Numbered from the stretch's first letter, positions 42,382 to 51,767 are shown. The stretch is 64,000 bases of DNA from G016756615 sp050958605 (GCF_050958605.1 NZ_JBJHDO010000003.1:1-64000), one strand, 5' to 3'. A program made the numbers and translations. Notes: generated from the sequence alone by a model not told the origin.

Positions 42382-42864
42382 CTATCTCTCCCGCACGGCA
42401 ATCACACCGACATAGTCCTCCTCGAAGGAGACATGGCGGCGCAAGGCGCCGAAGAAACCGCGCAGCATGAAGCCGAGCGCCTCGGCTCCAGAAACGGGCC
42501 TCTGCGTTCCGACCATCAGGAGGGCCTCGGCGACCTCTTCGCCATAACTCATATCCTCGCGATGCTCGGCCTTCAGCCGCTCGAAAGACGCCGCGATGGA
42601 TGGACATCCGGACGAAAGCTCTTCGCAGTAAGGGAACACCACCTCCTCTTCGAAGCGCTGGGCGCTTTCCAGCAACGGCACGATAGCGCGGGCAACCGCC
42701 TCGCACTCGAAACGGCTGACATCCAAAGGCAATGAATCGGCAATCGCCTCCAGACGATCGCACATGGCAAGTTTCGTTGCATGCGCCTGCCGCAGCAACG
42801 ACAAGGGATGGCCCGCCGAATGCCCGGCGTGATGGGTCCCGTCGCGGATTCCGATCCTCGTCAA
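42382..42864 (-). CDS. Hemerythrin-like (HHE) domain protein
   Basis: A 160-residue four-helix hemerythrin-type protein. Candidate di-iron ligands are in THHAGHSAGHPLSLLRQAHA, ESAQRFEEEVVFPYCEEL, ERLKAEHREDMSYGEE and LRRHVSFEEDYV. Such proteins bind oxygen or nitric oxide or handle iron near low-oxygen respiratory genes. The TTG start at 42864 is chosen because GGGCAGGAG lies six bases upstream and because the longer open frame would run into the FNR box at 42944. It is divergent from ccoN and convergent with fnrL. Confidence 0.75.
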   Translation of the reverse strand: MTRIGIRDGTHHAGHSAGHPLSLLRQAHATKLAMCDRLEAIADSLPLDVSRFECEAVARAIVPLLESAQRFEEEVVFPYCEELSSGCPSIAASFERLKAEHREDMSYGEEVAEALLMVGTQRPVSGAEALGFMLRGFFGALRRHVSFEEDYVGVIAVRER

Positions 42865-42943
42865 AAGCTGCTCCTGCCCGAACCGCCCGAATAGTGGGAG
42901 GCCGCGGGTCCGAGCAACGCTAACCTGACATGGCGACCCCGCC

Positions 42944-42957
42944 TTGACCCAGATCAA
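42944..42957. promoter_or_regulatory. FNR/FixK box between hemerythrin gene and ccoN
   Basis: TTGAC-CCAG-ATCAA. Its centre is about 97 bp from ccoN and about 87 bp from the hemerythrin start, in position to activate the ccoNOQP operon. Confidence 0.88.
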
Positions 42958-43046
42958 GGACGGTAGTGCGGCCCGAAGACAGAAGCTGCTTGCGCGGAAC
43001 CGGCCTTTCGATTCCGCCCAACGATTCTGCCGCTGGGGACTCGCAC

Positions 43047-44663
43047 ATGAAATACGGAGCCGAAATCGTCGGCGTAGGCCTTGCGGCCTTCTTTGCGCTG
43101 CTGGGAGCAGCCTTCGCCGCAGACGACCTCTTTCGCGCGCATATGTGGGTGCTGTTTTTCGCTCTGATCGCGGGAACGGTGCTTCTCATGCGCAACACCA
43201 CCTTCGCCCATGCGGGCCAAAAGTTCGTGGAAGACTCCCCCTATATGGACGGCCCCATCCGCTACGGGACGGTCGCGACCGTGTTCTGGGGTGTCGTCGG
43301 TTTTCTCGTCGGCGTGATCGTGGCGCTCCAACTCGCCTACCCCGACCTCAATGTCGAACCGTGGTTCAGCTTCGGCCGGATGCGTCCGCTCCACACTTCG
43401 GCGGTGATCTTCGCCTTCGGTGGCAACGCGCTCATCGCTACGTCCCTCTACGTCGTGCAGCGCACGTCGCGGGCGAAGCTCTTCGGCGGCAATCTCGCCT
43501 GGTTCGTGTTCTGGGGCTATCAGCTCTTCATCATCATGGCGGCGACCGGCTACCTGCTCGGCATCACCCAGAGCCGCGAATATGCCGAGCCGGAATGGTA
43601 TGTCGATCTGTGGCTGACGGTCGTCTGGGTCGCCTACCTCGTCGTTTTCCTTGGCACCATCCTCAAGCGCAAGGAACCGCACATCTACGTCGCCAACTGG
43701 TTCTATCTGTCCTTTATCGTAACCATCGCGATGCTGCACGTGGTGAACAACCTGGCGGTGCCTGCCTCCTTCCTCGGTACGAAGAGCTACTCCGCCTTCT
43801 CCGGCGTGCAGGACGCACTGACGCAATGGTGGTACGGCCACAACGCGGTGGGCTTCTTCCTGACAGCCGGCTTCCTGGGCATGATGTATTATTTCATCCC
43901 GAAGCAGGCCGAGCGTCCGGTCTATTCCTACCGGCTCTCGATCATCCATTTCTGGTCGCTGATCTTCCTCTACATCTGGGCCGGTCCGCACCACCTCCAC
44001 TACACCGCCCTGCCCGACTGGGCGCAGACCCTGGGCATGGTGTTCTCCATCATGCTGTGGATGCCTTCCTGGGGCGGCATGATCAACGGACTGATGACGC
44101 TATCCGGCGCCTGGGACAAGATCCGCACGGACCCGATCATCCGCATGATGGTGGTGGCGGTCGCCTTCTACGGCATGTCGACTTTCGAAGGTCCGATGAT
44201 GTCCATCAAGGCGGTCAACTCGCTGTCCCACTATACCGACTGGACGATCGGCCACGTGCATTCCGGCGCGCTGGGCTGGGTCGGGATGATCACCTTCGGC
44301 GCCGTCTACTTCCTGGTGCCGCGCCTGTGGGGCCGCGAGCGGCTCTATTCGGTGCGCATGGTGACTTGGCACTTCTGGCTGGCAACCCTCGGCATCGTCG
44401 TCTACGCGGCCGTGATGTGGGTGTCCGGCATCATGCAGGGCCTGATGTGGCGCGAGTACAACGAGCAGGGCTTCCTGGTCTACTCCTTCGCCGAAACCGT
44501 CGCGGCCATGCATCCCTACTACGTCATGCGCGCCTTCGGCGGCGCCCTCTATCTCTCAGGTGCGCTGATCATGGCCTTCAACGTCACCATGACCATCCTC
44601 GGCCACCAGCGCGACGAGGAGCCGGTAGCCGGCTCGATACCTGCGCTGCAGCCGGCTGAATAG
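43047..44663 (+). CDS. ccoN: cbb3-type cytochrome c oxidase subunit I
   Basis: A 538-residue haem-copper oxidase subunit with about twelve transmembrane helices. Haem and CuB ligands are visible as GRMRPLHTSAVIFAFGG, QWWYGHNAVGFFLTAGFLG, WAGPHHLHYTALPDW and DWTIGHVHSGALGWVG. The enzyme reduces oxygen at very low concentration and pumps protons. The start MKYGAEIVGVGLAAFF is chosen over an upstream in-frame Met. It begins the ccoNOQP operon, with an FNR box about 90 bp upstream. Confidence 0.97.
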   Translation: MKYGAEIVGVGLAAFFALLGAAFAADDLFRAHMWVLFFALIAGTVLLMRNTTFAHAGQKFVEDSPYMDGPIRYGTVATVFWGVVGFLVGVIVALQLAYPDLNVEPWFSFGRMRPLHTSAVIFAFGGNALIATSLYVVQRTSRAKLFGGNLAWFVFWGYQLFIIMAATGYLLGITQSREYAEPEWYVDLWLTVVWVAYLVVFLGTILKRKEPHIYVANWFYLSFIVTIAMLHVVNNLAVPASFLGTKSYSAFSGVQDALTQWWYGHNAVGFFLTAGFLGMMYYFIPKQAERPVYSYRLSIIHFWSLIFLYIWAGPHHLHYTALPDWAQTLGMVFSIMLWMPSWGGMINGLMTLSGAWDKIRTDPIIRMMVVAVAFYGMSTFEGPMMSIKAVNSLSHYTDWTIGHVHSGALGWVGMITFGAVYFLVPRLWGRERLYSVRMVTWHFWLATLGIVVYAAVMWVSGIMQGLMWREYNEQGFLVYSFAETVAAMHPYYVMRAFGGALYLSGALIMAFNVTMTILGHQRDEEPVAGSIPALQPAE

Positions 44664-44673
44664 GAGCCCACCA

Positions 44674-45405
44674 ATGGCCTTGATGGACAAACACGCGATC
44701 CTGGAAAAGAACGCCACGCTGCTTCTGGCGGGATCTTTCCTCGTGGTGACGATCGGCGGGATCGTCGAGATCACACCGCTCTTCTATCTCGAGAACACGA
44801 TCGAGAAGGTGGAAGGCATGCGGCCCTACTCGCCGCTCGAGCTTGCCGGCCGCAACATCTACATCCGCGAGGGTTGCTACAACTGCCACAGCCAGATGAT
44901 CCGGCCGTTCCGCGACGAGGTGGAGCGCTACGGCCACTACAGCCTGGCCGCGGAGTCCATGTACGACCATCCGTTTCAATGGGGGTCGAAGAGGACAGGA
45001 CCCGACCTCGCCCGCGTCGGCGACCGCTATTCCAACGAGTGGCACGTTCAGCACCTCATCGAGCCCCGGTCGGTGGTGCCGGAATCGATCATGCCGAGCT
45101 ACGCGTTCCTTAAGGACACCTCGCTGTCGGTGAAGGACTTCTCCACCCAGCTCGTCGCCAATGTGAAGGTCGGCGTGCCCTACACCGAGGAGATGATCGC
45201 CAATGCCGACGCCGATCTGAAGGCCCAGGCCGACCCCAATGCCGATACGACGGATCTGCTCGCCCGATATCCCAAGGCGAAGGTCGGCGACTTCGACGGC
45301 AATCCGCAGGTGGTCACGGAGATGGATGCGCTGGTCGCCTACCTTCAGATGCTCGGCACGCTGGTCGATTTCTCGACCTATGACGAGGCCGCCGGCTACC
45401 GCTGA
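44674..45405 (+). CDS. ccoO: cbb3-type cytochrome c oxidase subunit II (mono-haem c)
   Basis: A 243-residue protein with an N-terminal membrane anchor (ATLLLAGSFLVVTIGGIVEI) and one haem c site, C68-Y-N-C71-H72 in REGCYNCHSQMIRPFRDEV. The axial Met is probably in ESIMPSYAFLKD. AGGAG lies seven bases before the start. It starts 10 bp after ccoN. Confidence 0.96.
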   Translation: MALMDKHAILEKNATLLLAGSFLVVTIGGIVEITPLFYLENTIEKVEGMRPYSPLELAGRNIYIREGCYNCHSQMIRPFRDEVERYGHYSLAAESMYDHPFQWGSKRTGPDLARVGDRYSNEWHVQHLIEPRSVVPESIMPSYAFLKDTSLSVKDFSTQLVANVKVGVPYTEEMIANADADLKAQADPNADTTDLLARYPKAKVGDFDGNPQVVTEMDALVAYLQMLGTLVDFSTYDEAAGYR

Positions 45406-45416
45406 GGAGAACCACA

Positions 45417-45566
45417 ATGGACTACCACACCCTGCGGGAATTCGCCGACAGCTGGGCTCTGCTGGGCATGACCCTGTTCTTCGTCGGCATCGCCTTCTTC
45501 GCCTTCCGGCCGGGAAGCCGGAAGACCGCCGACGAAGCTGCCCGCATTCCTTTCAAGGAAGATTGA
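45417..45566 (+). CDS. ccoQ: cbb3-type oxidase assembly subunit CcoQ
   Basis: A 49-residue peptide with one transmembrane helix (SWALLGMTLFFVGIAFFAF) then RPGSRKTADEAARIPFKED. Size, the position between ccoO and ccoP and the RPG..K..ADEAA-IPF tail fit CcoQ/FixQ. It starts 11 bp after the ccoO stop with GAGGAGAACCACA upstream. Confidence 0.9.
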   Translation: MDYHTLREFADSWALLGMTLFFVGIAFFAFRPGSRKTADEAARIPFKED

Positions 45567-45568
45567 GC

Positions 45569-46432
45569 ATGAGCGAGAAACAAATCGACGAGGTCTCGGG
45601 CGTCGCCACGACCGGCCACGAATGGGACGGCATCAAGGAGCTCAACAACCCCTTGCCGCGCTGGTGGCTTTGGACCTTCTATGCCACAGTCGTCTGGGCG
45701 CTGGCCTACACGATAGCCTATCCCGCCTGGCCCATGCTGCGGACCGCGACGTCCGGCCTCCTCGGCTACTCGAGCCGGGCCGACATCAAGGCCGAACTGG
45801 CGGCCGCTGAAGCCGCGAAAGGCGATTACGTCGCCGCGATACAGTCCACGGATGTCGCCGGGATCATTGCCGACCCGGCCCTGCGCGAATTCGCTATCGC
45901 AGCGGGAGGCGCCGCATTCAAGGTCAATTGCGTGCAGTGCCACGGTTCCGGCGCGGAGGGGGCGAAGGGATATCCGAACCTCAACGACGACGAATGGCTA
46001 TGGGGCGGCAGCCCCGAGCAGATCTACACCACGATCACCCATGGCGTTCGTTTCTCCGGGGATGATGATACCAGGACATCCGAGATGCCGGCTTTTGCCG
46101 ACGTGCTCGATCCTTCCCAGATTGCGGAGGTCTCGGCCTATGTAGCGGGGCTGTCGGGTGGAGAAGCCGATGCGAAATTGGCGGAAGCCGGCCGCACGGT
46201 ATTCGCCGAGAACTGCGTCGCCTGCCATGGCGACGACGCGAAGGGCAATCGCGAACTCGGCGCGCCGGATCTGACGGACGCGATTTCCCTCTACGGCTCG
46301 GACGCGGCGTCGGTCACACGGCAGGTCCGCGCCCCGCGGCATGGCGTGATGCCGGCATGGGGCTCGCGCCTCGGCGACATCACCGTCAAGGAGCTCGCCG
46401 TCTATGTCCATTCGTTGGGTGGCGGCGAATAA
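45569..46432 (+). CDS. ccoP: cbb3-type cytochrome c oxidase subunit III (di-haem c)
   Basis: A 287-residue protein with one membrane anchor (WWLWTFYATVVWALAYTIAY) and two haem c sites: CVQCH at 121-125 and CVACH at 216-220. The N-terminal DGIKELNNPLPRWWLWTFY is a CcoP signature. It shuttles electrons from cytochrome c to CcoO/CcoN. It starts two bases after ccoQ. Confidence 0.96.
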   Translation: MSEKQIDEVSGVATTGHEWDGIKELNNPLPRWWLWTFYATVVWALAYTIAYPAWPMLRTATSGLLGYSSRADIKAELAAAEAAKGDYVAAIQSTDVAGIIADPALREFAIAAGGAAFKVNCVQCHGSGAEGAKGYPNLNDDEWLWGGSPEQIYTTITHGVRFSGDDDTRTSEMPAFADVLDPSQIAEVSAYVAGLSGGEADAKLAEAGRTVFAENCVACHGDDAKGNRELGAPDLTDAISLYGSDAASVTRQVRAPRHGVMPAWGSRLGDITVKELAVYVHSLGGGE

Positions 46433-46455
46433 AGTGAACATGACTGGTCGTGCCC

Positions 46456-46469
46456 TTGAGCTGAATCAA
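46456..46469 (+). promoter_or_regulatory. FNR/FixK box upstream of ccoG
   Basis: TTGAG-CTGA-ATCAA, nine of ten fixed bases match. It is 96 bp before the ccoG start and implies that ccoGHIS has its own low-oxygen promoter in addition to read-through from ccoNOQP. Confidence 0.8.
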
Positions 46470-46558
46470 CGCGCCCGGCCGAGCCCTGCGCGATCATATT
46501 TCGGAAGCCGCGGCCTCGGGGAGGATCGCCCGCGCAGGAAAAGGCCCGGAACGTTCAA

Positions 46559-48118
46559 ATGCTGAATCAGATGGAAGTCGAGAGGCTGGAAGCCGAGGCG
46601 GTGAATTCCGCGAAGAAGCGCCAGCCTCTCTATGCGCCTCGCAAGAAGATCTTCCCCAAACGGGCCTCGGGAAGCTTTCGTCGTTTCAAGTGGCTGGTGA
46701 TGCTGGTCACGCTCGGCATCTATTATCTGACGCCATGGCTTCGCTGGGATCGCGGCCCTTACGCACCGGACCAGGCGGTTCTGGTGGATATCGCGCACAG
46801 GCGTTTCTATTTCTTCCCGATCGAGATCTGGCCGCAGGAATTCTTCTTCGTGGCCGGCCTTCTGGTCATGGCCGGCGTCGGCCTGTTCCTCGTCACCTCG
46901 ACGATCGGCCGCGCATGGTGCGGCTATACCTGCCCTCAAACGGTCTGGGTCGACCTTTTCCTCGTCGTCGAACGGTGGGTCGAGGGCGATCGGAACGCGC
47001 GCATGAAGCTGGAGGCCGCACCCTGGAACGTTCGCAAGCTTGCGTTGCGCACCGCCAAGCACGCGACCTGGCTCGCCATCGCGGTGGCGACCGGCGGTGC
47101 CTGGATATTCTATTTCGCCGATGCCCCCACGCTTTTCCTGGATTTCTTCACGGGTGATGCCGCTCCCGTCGCCTACGCGACCGTCGGGGTTCTGACCGCG
47201 ACGACCTATACGTTCGGCGGTCTGATGCGCGAGCAGGTCTGCACCTATATGTGCCCCTGGCCGCGCATACAGGGGGCCATGCTCGACGACCAATCCCTCA
47301 CGGTCACCTATAATGACTGGCGCGGCGAGCCGCGCTCGCGCCATGCCAAGAAAGCCTTGGCTGCCGGCAAGTCGGTCGGCGATTGCGTGGATTGCAACGC
47401 CTGCGTCGCCGTATGCCCGATGGGCATAGACATCCGCGACGGACAGCAGATGGAATGCATCACCTGCGCGCTCTGCATCGATGCCTGCGATGCGGTCATG
47501 GACAAGCTGGGCAAGGAGCGCGGCCTCATTTCCTACGCGACCCTCGCCGACTACAACGCCAACATGGCGTTCGCGACGGCAGGAGTAACCCAGCCGATCG
47601 ACCCGACGCGCGTTCGCGGCGCCGATGGCAGGCTCTCCGACAACATCGCACAATTCCGCATCGGCAAGCTCCTGCGGCCACGGACGTTCGTCTATTTCGG
47701 TGTCTGGACCCTGATCGGCCTGGCCATGCTTTACGCCCTGCTCACCCGCGACAGGCTCGAACTCAACGTACTCCATGACCGCAATCCGCAATTCGTCAGG
47801 CTGTCGGACGGTTCGATCCGAAATGGCTACACGGTGAAGCTGCTCAACATGGTTCCCGAGCCGCGCACCGTCATCCTCAGCCTGGAAGGCCTGCCGGGTG
47901 CCGAAATGAGCGTGGCCGGGATTGATCAGCCCGCGGACCGTTCGGTGGCCGTCCTGCTCGAGCCCGATCGATTGAAGACCCTCAAGGTCTTCGTGCGCCA
48001 GCCTCGCGAACAGGTCGGCGACGCCACGGCCAGCTTCAAATTCGTCGTCGAGGACAAGGCCAGTTTCGAACAAGACGAATATGTCGCGACCTTCAGGGCG
48101 CCGGAGAAATCGAGATGA
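46559..48118 (+). CDS. ccoG: cbb3 oxidase assembly ferredoxin-like protein CcoG
   Basis: A 519-residue membrane protein with five or so transmembrane helices, a polyferredoxin segment (DCVDCNACVAVCPMGIDIRD and ECITCALCIDACD) and CPQTVW/CPWPRIQG signatures in GRAWCGYTCPQTVW and VCTYMCPWPRIQG. The C-terminal region is an Ig-like periplasmic domain. It is a cupric reductase that supplies copper for cbb3 assembly in species where it has been tested. It overlaps ccoH by 4 bp. Confidence 0.95.
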   Translation: MLNQMEVERLEAEAVNSAKKRQPLYAPRKKIFPKRASGSFRRFKWLVMLVTLGIYYLTPWLRWDRGPYAPDQAVLVDIAHRRFYFFPIEIWPQEFFFVAGLLVMAGVGLFLVTSTIGRAWCGYTCPQTVWVDLFLVVERWVEGDRNARMKLEAAPWNVRKLALRTAKHATWLAIAVATGGAWIFYFADAPTLFLDFFTGDAAPVAYATVGVLTATTYTFGGLMREQVCTYMCPWPRIQGAMLDDQSLTVTYNDWRGEPRSRHAKKALAAGKSVGDCVDCNACVAVCPMGIDIRDGQQMECITCALCIDACDAVMDKLGKERGLISYATLADYNANMAFATAGVTQPIDPTRVRGADGRLSDNIAQFRIGKLLRPRTFVYFGVWTLIGLAMLYALLTRDRLELNVLHDRNPQFVRLSDGSIRNGYTVKLLNMVPEPRTVILSLEGLPGAEMSVAGIDQPADRSVAVLLEPDRLKTLKVFVRQPREQVGDATASFKFVVEDKASFEQDEYVATFRAPEKSR

Positions 48119-48606
48119 CGCGTCAAGGCAAGGGTGAGTTCACCGGACGACACATGATCGGCCTGATGCTTGCCTTCTTCGGCACGATCATTGCCGTCAA
48201 TCTGACCATGGCGACTTTCGCCAGCACGAGCTGGACGGGCTTCGTCGTGAAGAATTCCTACGTCGCAAGCCAGCAGTTCAACCGCAAGGCCAGGGAAGGT
48301 CGCGCCCAGGCGGCACTTGGATGGAAGAGCACGTTGAGGATAGCGGATGGCGAGATCCGCTATCGCCTGGTCGATGCCGCCGGCACGAGGATCGAGCCAA
48401 AGGCGGTGATCGTGACCTTCCGCCGCCCTGCCTACGAAGCGGAAGACTGGACATTGACGCTCGAACGCGCAGACGACGGCACATTCGTAGCCTCGCAGAC
48501 ACCGCGCGACGGGATATGGATCATCGAAACCGATGCCGACATCGGACGGGAGCGTCCCTATCGTGAGGTGCGCCGCATCGTGATCTCGAACGGAGTGGTC
48601 GAATGA
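48115..48606 (+). CDS. ccoH: cbb3 oxidase assembly protein CcoH
   Basis: A 163-residue FixH/CcoH protein with one N-terminal transmembrane helix (HMIGLMLAFFGTIIAVNLTM) and a periplasmic domain. NSYVASQQFNRKAREGRAQA is the conserved region after the helix. CcoH binds the CcoQP part of the oxidase during assembly. It overlaps ccoG and ccoI by 4 bp each. Confidence 0.9.
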   Translation: MTRQGKGEFTGRHMIGLMLAFFGTIIAVNLTMATFASTSWTGFVVKNSYVASQQFNRKAREGRAQAALGWKSTLRIADGEIRYRLVDAAGTRIEPKAVIVTFRRPAYEAEDWTLTLERADDGTFVASQTPRDGIWIIETDADIGRERPYREVRRIVISNGVVE

Positions 48607-50876
48607 GTTGCTGCGCACCCGGCGCCGAAGCGGGCCTGGAGCTTGATCGGCCCACCCACGGACTGCCTTCGACGGACGAACTCAAGCTCGCCTCCCGGGC
48701 ACTGGGCAACGGGCTCCATCAGGTCGATCTTTCCGTACCGGGCGTTCATTGCGGCGCCTGCATCCAGAAGATCGAAGAAGCGGTCGGGCGGCTCGATCAG
48801 GTCGAGAGCGCTCGCGTCAACCTGTCGACCCGACGCGTATCCGTGCGCTGGCGCGGCGACGACGTGCCGCCGATAACGGATACGATCGGGGGGCTCGGAT
48901 ACGAGGCCAATCTGTTCGACATCGCCGGCGCGGAAAAGGATGAAACGCTCGCCGAGTTGATCCGCGCCGTCGCGATCGCGGGCTTCGCCGCCGGCAATAT
49001 CATGCTTCTTTCGGTTTCGGTCTGGTCGGGCGCCGAGGACGCCACGCGCGACCTTTTCCACTGGGTCTCCGCGCTGATCGCGATCCCCGCCCTCGCCTTC
49101 GCGGGCCGCATCTACTTCCGCTCCGCATGGTCGGCGCTGCGCCACGGGCGCATGAACATGGACGTACCGATCGCGCTGGGCGTCTCGCTCGCCTATGGCA
49201 TGAGCCTCTACGAGACCATCAACCACGGTCCGCATGCCTATTTCGACGCGGCCGTGTCGCTGCTCTTTTTCCTGCTGATCGGGCGCACTCTCGATCATGT
49301 CATGCGCAATCGCGCCCGCGCCGCCGTGCTCGGCCTGGCAAAGCTCGCTCCGCGCGGCGCCGTCACCATTGGGGCCAACGGCGCACGCGACTACCGTCCG
49401 CTTGCCGAGATCGAAGCTGGCATGCGCCTGTTCATCGCCGCGGGCGATCGTATTCCCGTCGACTCCCGCGTGATCGACGGCCGCTCCGAACTCGACGCCT
49501 CGCTGATCACTGGCGAAAGCGCTCCGCAGGCCGTGGCGCCCGGCAGTATCGTCCGCGCGGGCACGCACAATCTGACCGGTCCATTGACGGTCGAAGCCTT
49601 AGCGACCGCGAGGGATTCCTTCCTTTCGGAGATGCTGCGCATGATGGAAGCGGCGGAAGGCGGCCGCGCGCAATATCGCCGCATCGCCGATCGTGTCTCC
49701 ACGCTTTACGCACCGGTGGTGCATCTGACGGCGCTGGCCACATTCGTCGGCTGGATGATCGTGTCGGGCGACTGGCACCTGTCCATAACAATCGCGATCG
49801 CGGTGCTGATCATCACCTGCCCTTGCGCCCTGGGTCTCGCCGTGCCGATCGTCCAGGTTGTCGCGGCGCGTCGGCTGTTCGAGAACGGCATCATGGTCAG
49901 GGATGGCTCGGCCATGGAACGCCTGGCGGAAGTCGACACCGTCGTCTTCGACAAGACCGGAACGCTGACTCTTGGCCACCCTCGCCTCGTCAACGTCGCC
50001 TCGATCGACCCGGATGCGTTGGCCATTGCCTCGGCGCTCGCGCGTCACTCGCGCCATCCCCTGTCCGCGGCCATTGCACGGGCTTCGACCGGACACGCCG
50101 GCGTCTCGTGCCGGAGGATCGTCGAGCAGCCCGGACTGGGCATCGAGGCCATTGTTGGCGACAGGACTTGGCGGCTCGGCCGGGCCGCGTGGGCCCTGAG
50201 CGGTGTCGACCAAACCAGTGCGGAGCGGCAGGACGGAACCGTTCTTGCCGAGGGCGGCGTATTGCGGGCGCGCTTCGACTTCGAAGACGCGCTTCGCCCC
50301 GACGCCGCATCCGCGGTCCGAAGCCTGCATCAATCGGGCTACGCGCTCGAGGTCCTGTCCGGAGACCGGACGCCCGTTGCCGAGAGCGTCGCCAAGGTGC
50401 TTGGTATCGAGACCGTTTCGGCCGACCTGCTGCCCGCCGACAAGGTGGAGCGCCTTGCCGGGCTGGCGGCCCAGGGGCGCAAGGCCGCCATGGTCGGCGA
50501 CGGCTTGAACGACGCGCCGGCACTGGCAGGGGCGCATGTCTCCATCGCGCCGGCGACGGCGGCCGACATCGGGCGCAACGCCGCCGACTTCGTCTTCCTG
50601 CGTTCCAGCCTTTCCGCGGTGCCACTGGCAATCGAAGTAGCGCGCAAGGCAGACCGCCTTGTCCGCCAGAATCTCGCGCTGGCGATCGCCTACAACGCGA
50701 TCGCGGTTCCGATTGCGATCCTGGGCTACGTCACGCCGCTGATTGCCGCGATCGCAATGTCCGGCTCTTCCCTCATCGTCATCGGCAACGCCCTGCGCCT
50801 CGGCTTGCGTATCGGAAAGACGAAGGCCGAGACCGTGCCCGCGATGAACAGCGGCAAGCTGGTGCCCGCAGAATGA
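48603..50876 (+). CDS. ccoI: Copper-translocating P-type ATPase CcoI
   Basis: A 757-residue P1B-type ATPase. The N-terminal metal-binding domain has HCGAC (C50, C53). The membrane copper site is C406-P-C408 in ITCPCALGLAVPIVQ, the phosphorylated Asp is D450 in FDKTGTLTLG, and the hinge is MVGDGLNDAPALAGA. It delivers copper to the CuB site of cbb3 oxidase. It overlaps ccoH and ccoS by 4 bp each. Confidence 0.96.
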   Translation: MSCCAPGAEAGLELDRPTHGLPSTDELKLASRALGNGLHQVDLSVPGVHCGACIQKIEEAVGRLDQVESARVNLSTRRVSVRWRGDDVPPITDTIGGLGYEANLFDIAGAEKDETLAELIRAVAIAGFAAGNIMLLSVSVWSGAEDATRDLFHWVSALIAIPALAFAGRIYFRSAWSALRHGRMNMDVPIALGVSLAYGMSLYETINHGPHAYFDAAVSLLFFLLIGRTLDHVMRNRARAAVLGLAKLAPRGAVTIGANGARDYRPLAEIEAGMRLFIAAGDRIPVDSRVIDGRSELDASLITGESAPQAVAPGSIVRAGTHNLTGPLTVEALATARDSFLSEMLRMMEAAEGGRAQYRRIADRVSTLYAPVVHLTALATFVGWMIVSGDWHLSITIAIAVLIITCPCALGLAVPIVQVVAARRLFENGIMVRDGSAMERLAEVDTVVFDKTGTLTLGHPRLVNVASIDPDALAIASALARHSRHPLSAAIARASTGHAGVSCRRIVEQPGLGIEAIVGDRTWRLGRAAWALSGVDQTSAERQDGTVLAEGGVLRARFDFEDALRPDAASAVRSLHQSGYALEVLSGDRTPVAESVAKVLGIETVSADLLPADKVERLAGLAAQGRKAAMVGDGLNDAPALAGAHVSIAPATAADIGRNAADFVFLRSSLSAVPLAIEVARKADRLVRQNLALAIAYNAIAVPIAILGYVTPLIAAIAMSGSSLIVIGNALRLGLRIGKTKAETVPAMNSGKLVPAE

Positions 50877-51085
50877 CAATGCTCGCGCTCCTCATTCCCG
50901 TCGCCCTGTTCCTGGGAGGAGCCGGGCTGGCCGGCTTCCTGTGGGCGCTCAAGAGCGGCCAGTACGACGACCTCGATGGAGCCGCGGTGCGAATTCTGAC
51001 CGAGGAGGAACCGCCGACCAGCAGGGCCGCGATAGTCTGGAACAGGCATAGCCTTGTGTCGGCTGGCCAGCTCTCCCATGACTGA
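50873..51085 (+). CDS. ccoS: cbb3 oxidase maturation protein CcoS
   Basis: A 70-residue peptide with one N-terminal transmembrane helix (LALLIPVALFLGGAGLAGFLWALKSG shortened here) followed by the conserved GQYDDLDGAAVRILTEE, diagnostic of CcoS/FixS. It is the last gene of ccoGHIS and overlaps the ccoI stop by 4 bp (ATGA). CcoS is needed for cofactor insertion into cbb3 oxidase. Confidence 0.93.
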   Translation: MTMLALLIPVALFLGGAGLAGFLWALKSGQYDDLDGAAVRILTEEEPPTSRAAIVWNRHSLVSAGQLSHD

Positions 51086-51124
51086 TTCCTTCGGCATCTT
51101 GACGGTGTGGCATCGCTCACCTAA

Positions 51125-51138
51125 TGTTACATGTAACA
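51125..51138. promoter_or_regulatory. Perfect palindrome, candidate MazEF operator
   Basis: TGTTACATGTAACA is a perfect 14-bp palindrome ending 6 bp before the antitoxin ATG. The position is that of autoregulatory operators of type II toxin-antitoxin operons. Confidence 0.65.
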
Positions 51139-51144
51139 GGACAT

Positions 51145-51381
51145 ATGGAGGATTTGGTGCCTGCACCTGTCAGCGAAAGGGTACAGAAGCGCCGGGACGC
51201 GCTGCGTGCGGCCGGGTTGCGTCCGGTTCAAATCTGGGTTCCGGACACTCGCCGTCCGGGCTTTGCGCAAGAATGCCGTCGTCAATCCCTTGTGGTAGCA
51301 GCGGCCGATGCGGCCGACCGCGATCTCGAGGCGTTCATGGACGCCGCCTTCGCCGACATGGATCACGAGGACGACGCGTGA
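51145..51381 (+). CDS. mazE: MazE-like antitoxin (DUF3018)
   Basis: A 78-residue protein with PVSERVQKRRDALRAAGLRP followed by VQIWVPDTRRPGFAQECRRQ, a signature of the DUF3018 antitoxin family, and an acidic C-terminus (ADMDHEDDA) suited to neutralise a basic toxin. A GTG at 51157, with GGAGG five bases upstream, is an equally good start. The toxin start overlaps its stop by 4 bp. It follows ccoS by 59 bp and a palindromic operator. Confidence 0.85.
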   Translation: MEDLVPAPVSERVQKRRDALRAAGLRPVQIWVPDTRRPGFAQECRRQSLVVAAADAADRDLEAFMDAAFADMDHEDDA

Positions 51382-51701
51382 GGCGCGGCGAGCTGGTGAC
51401 CGTTGCCATTTCCGGCGACTTCAGCAAACCGCGTCCCGCTCTTGTGATTCAGTCGGACCTTTTCGAGCATACCGGCACCGTCACGGTGCTGCTGATATCG
51501 GGAACGCTGGTGGACGCCCCATTGATCCGGTTGACCGTTCAGCCGAGGCCAGAAAACGCCCTCAACAAACCATCACAGGTGATGGTGGACAAGGCCATGT
51601 CGGTGAAACGAGACAAACTTGGTGCGGCGTTCGGCCGTCTCGACGACGAAACTATGCTTTCGGTAACACGATCGCTGGCTGCGTTCCTTGGTCTCGCCTG
51701 A
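51378..51701 (+). CDS. mazF: MazF/PemK-type endoribonuclease toxin
   Basis: A 107-residue toxin starting at GTG (51378). The N-terminal RRGELVTVAISGDFSKPRPA and LVIQSDLF are the PemK/MazF start, with the catalytic Arg-rich loop KPRPALVIQ, then the C-terminal VDKAMSVKRDKLGAAFGRLD. The enzyme cuts mRNA at specific short sequences. It is translationally coupled to the antitoxin (GTGA overlap). Confidence 0.9.
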   Translation: MRRGELVTVAISGDFSKPRPALVIQSDLFEHTGTVTVLLISGTLVDAPLIRLTVQPRPENALNKPSQVMVDKAMSVKRDKLGAAFGRLDDETMLSVTRSLAAFLGLA

Positions 51702-51767
51702 CATCGCCCCTCCGCAAAATGGGAAGAGCTACTTGCGCCGGCGGATTAAACGCGCTGATCCTCCCGT

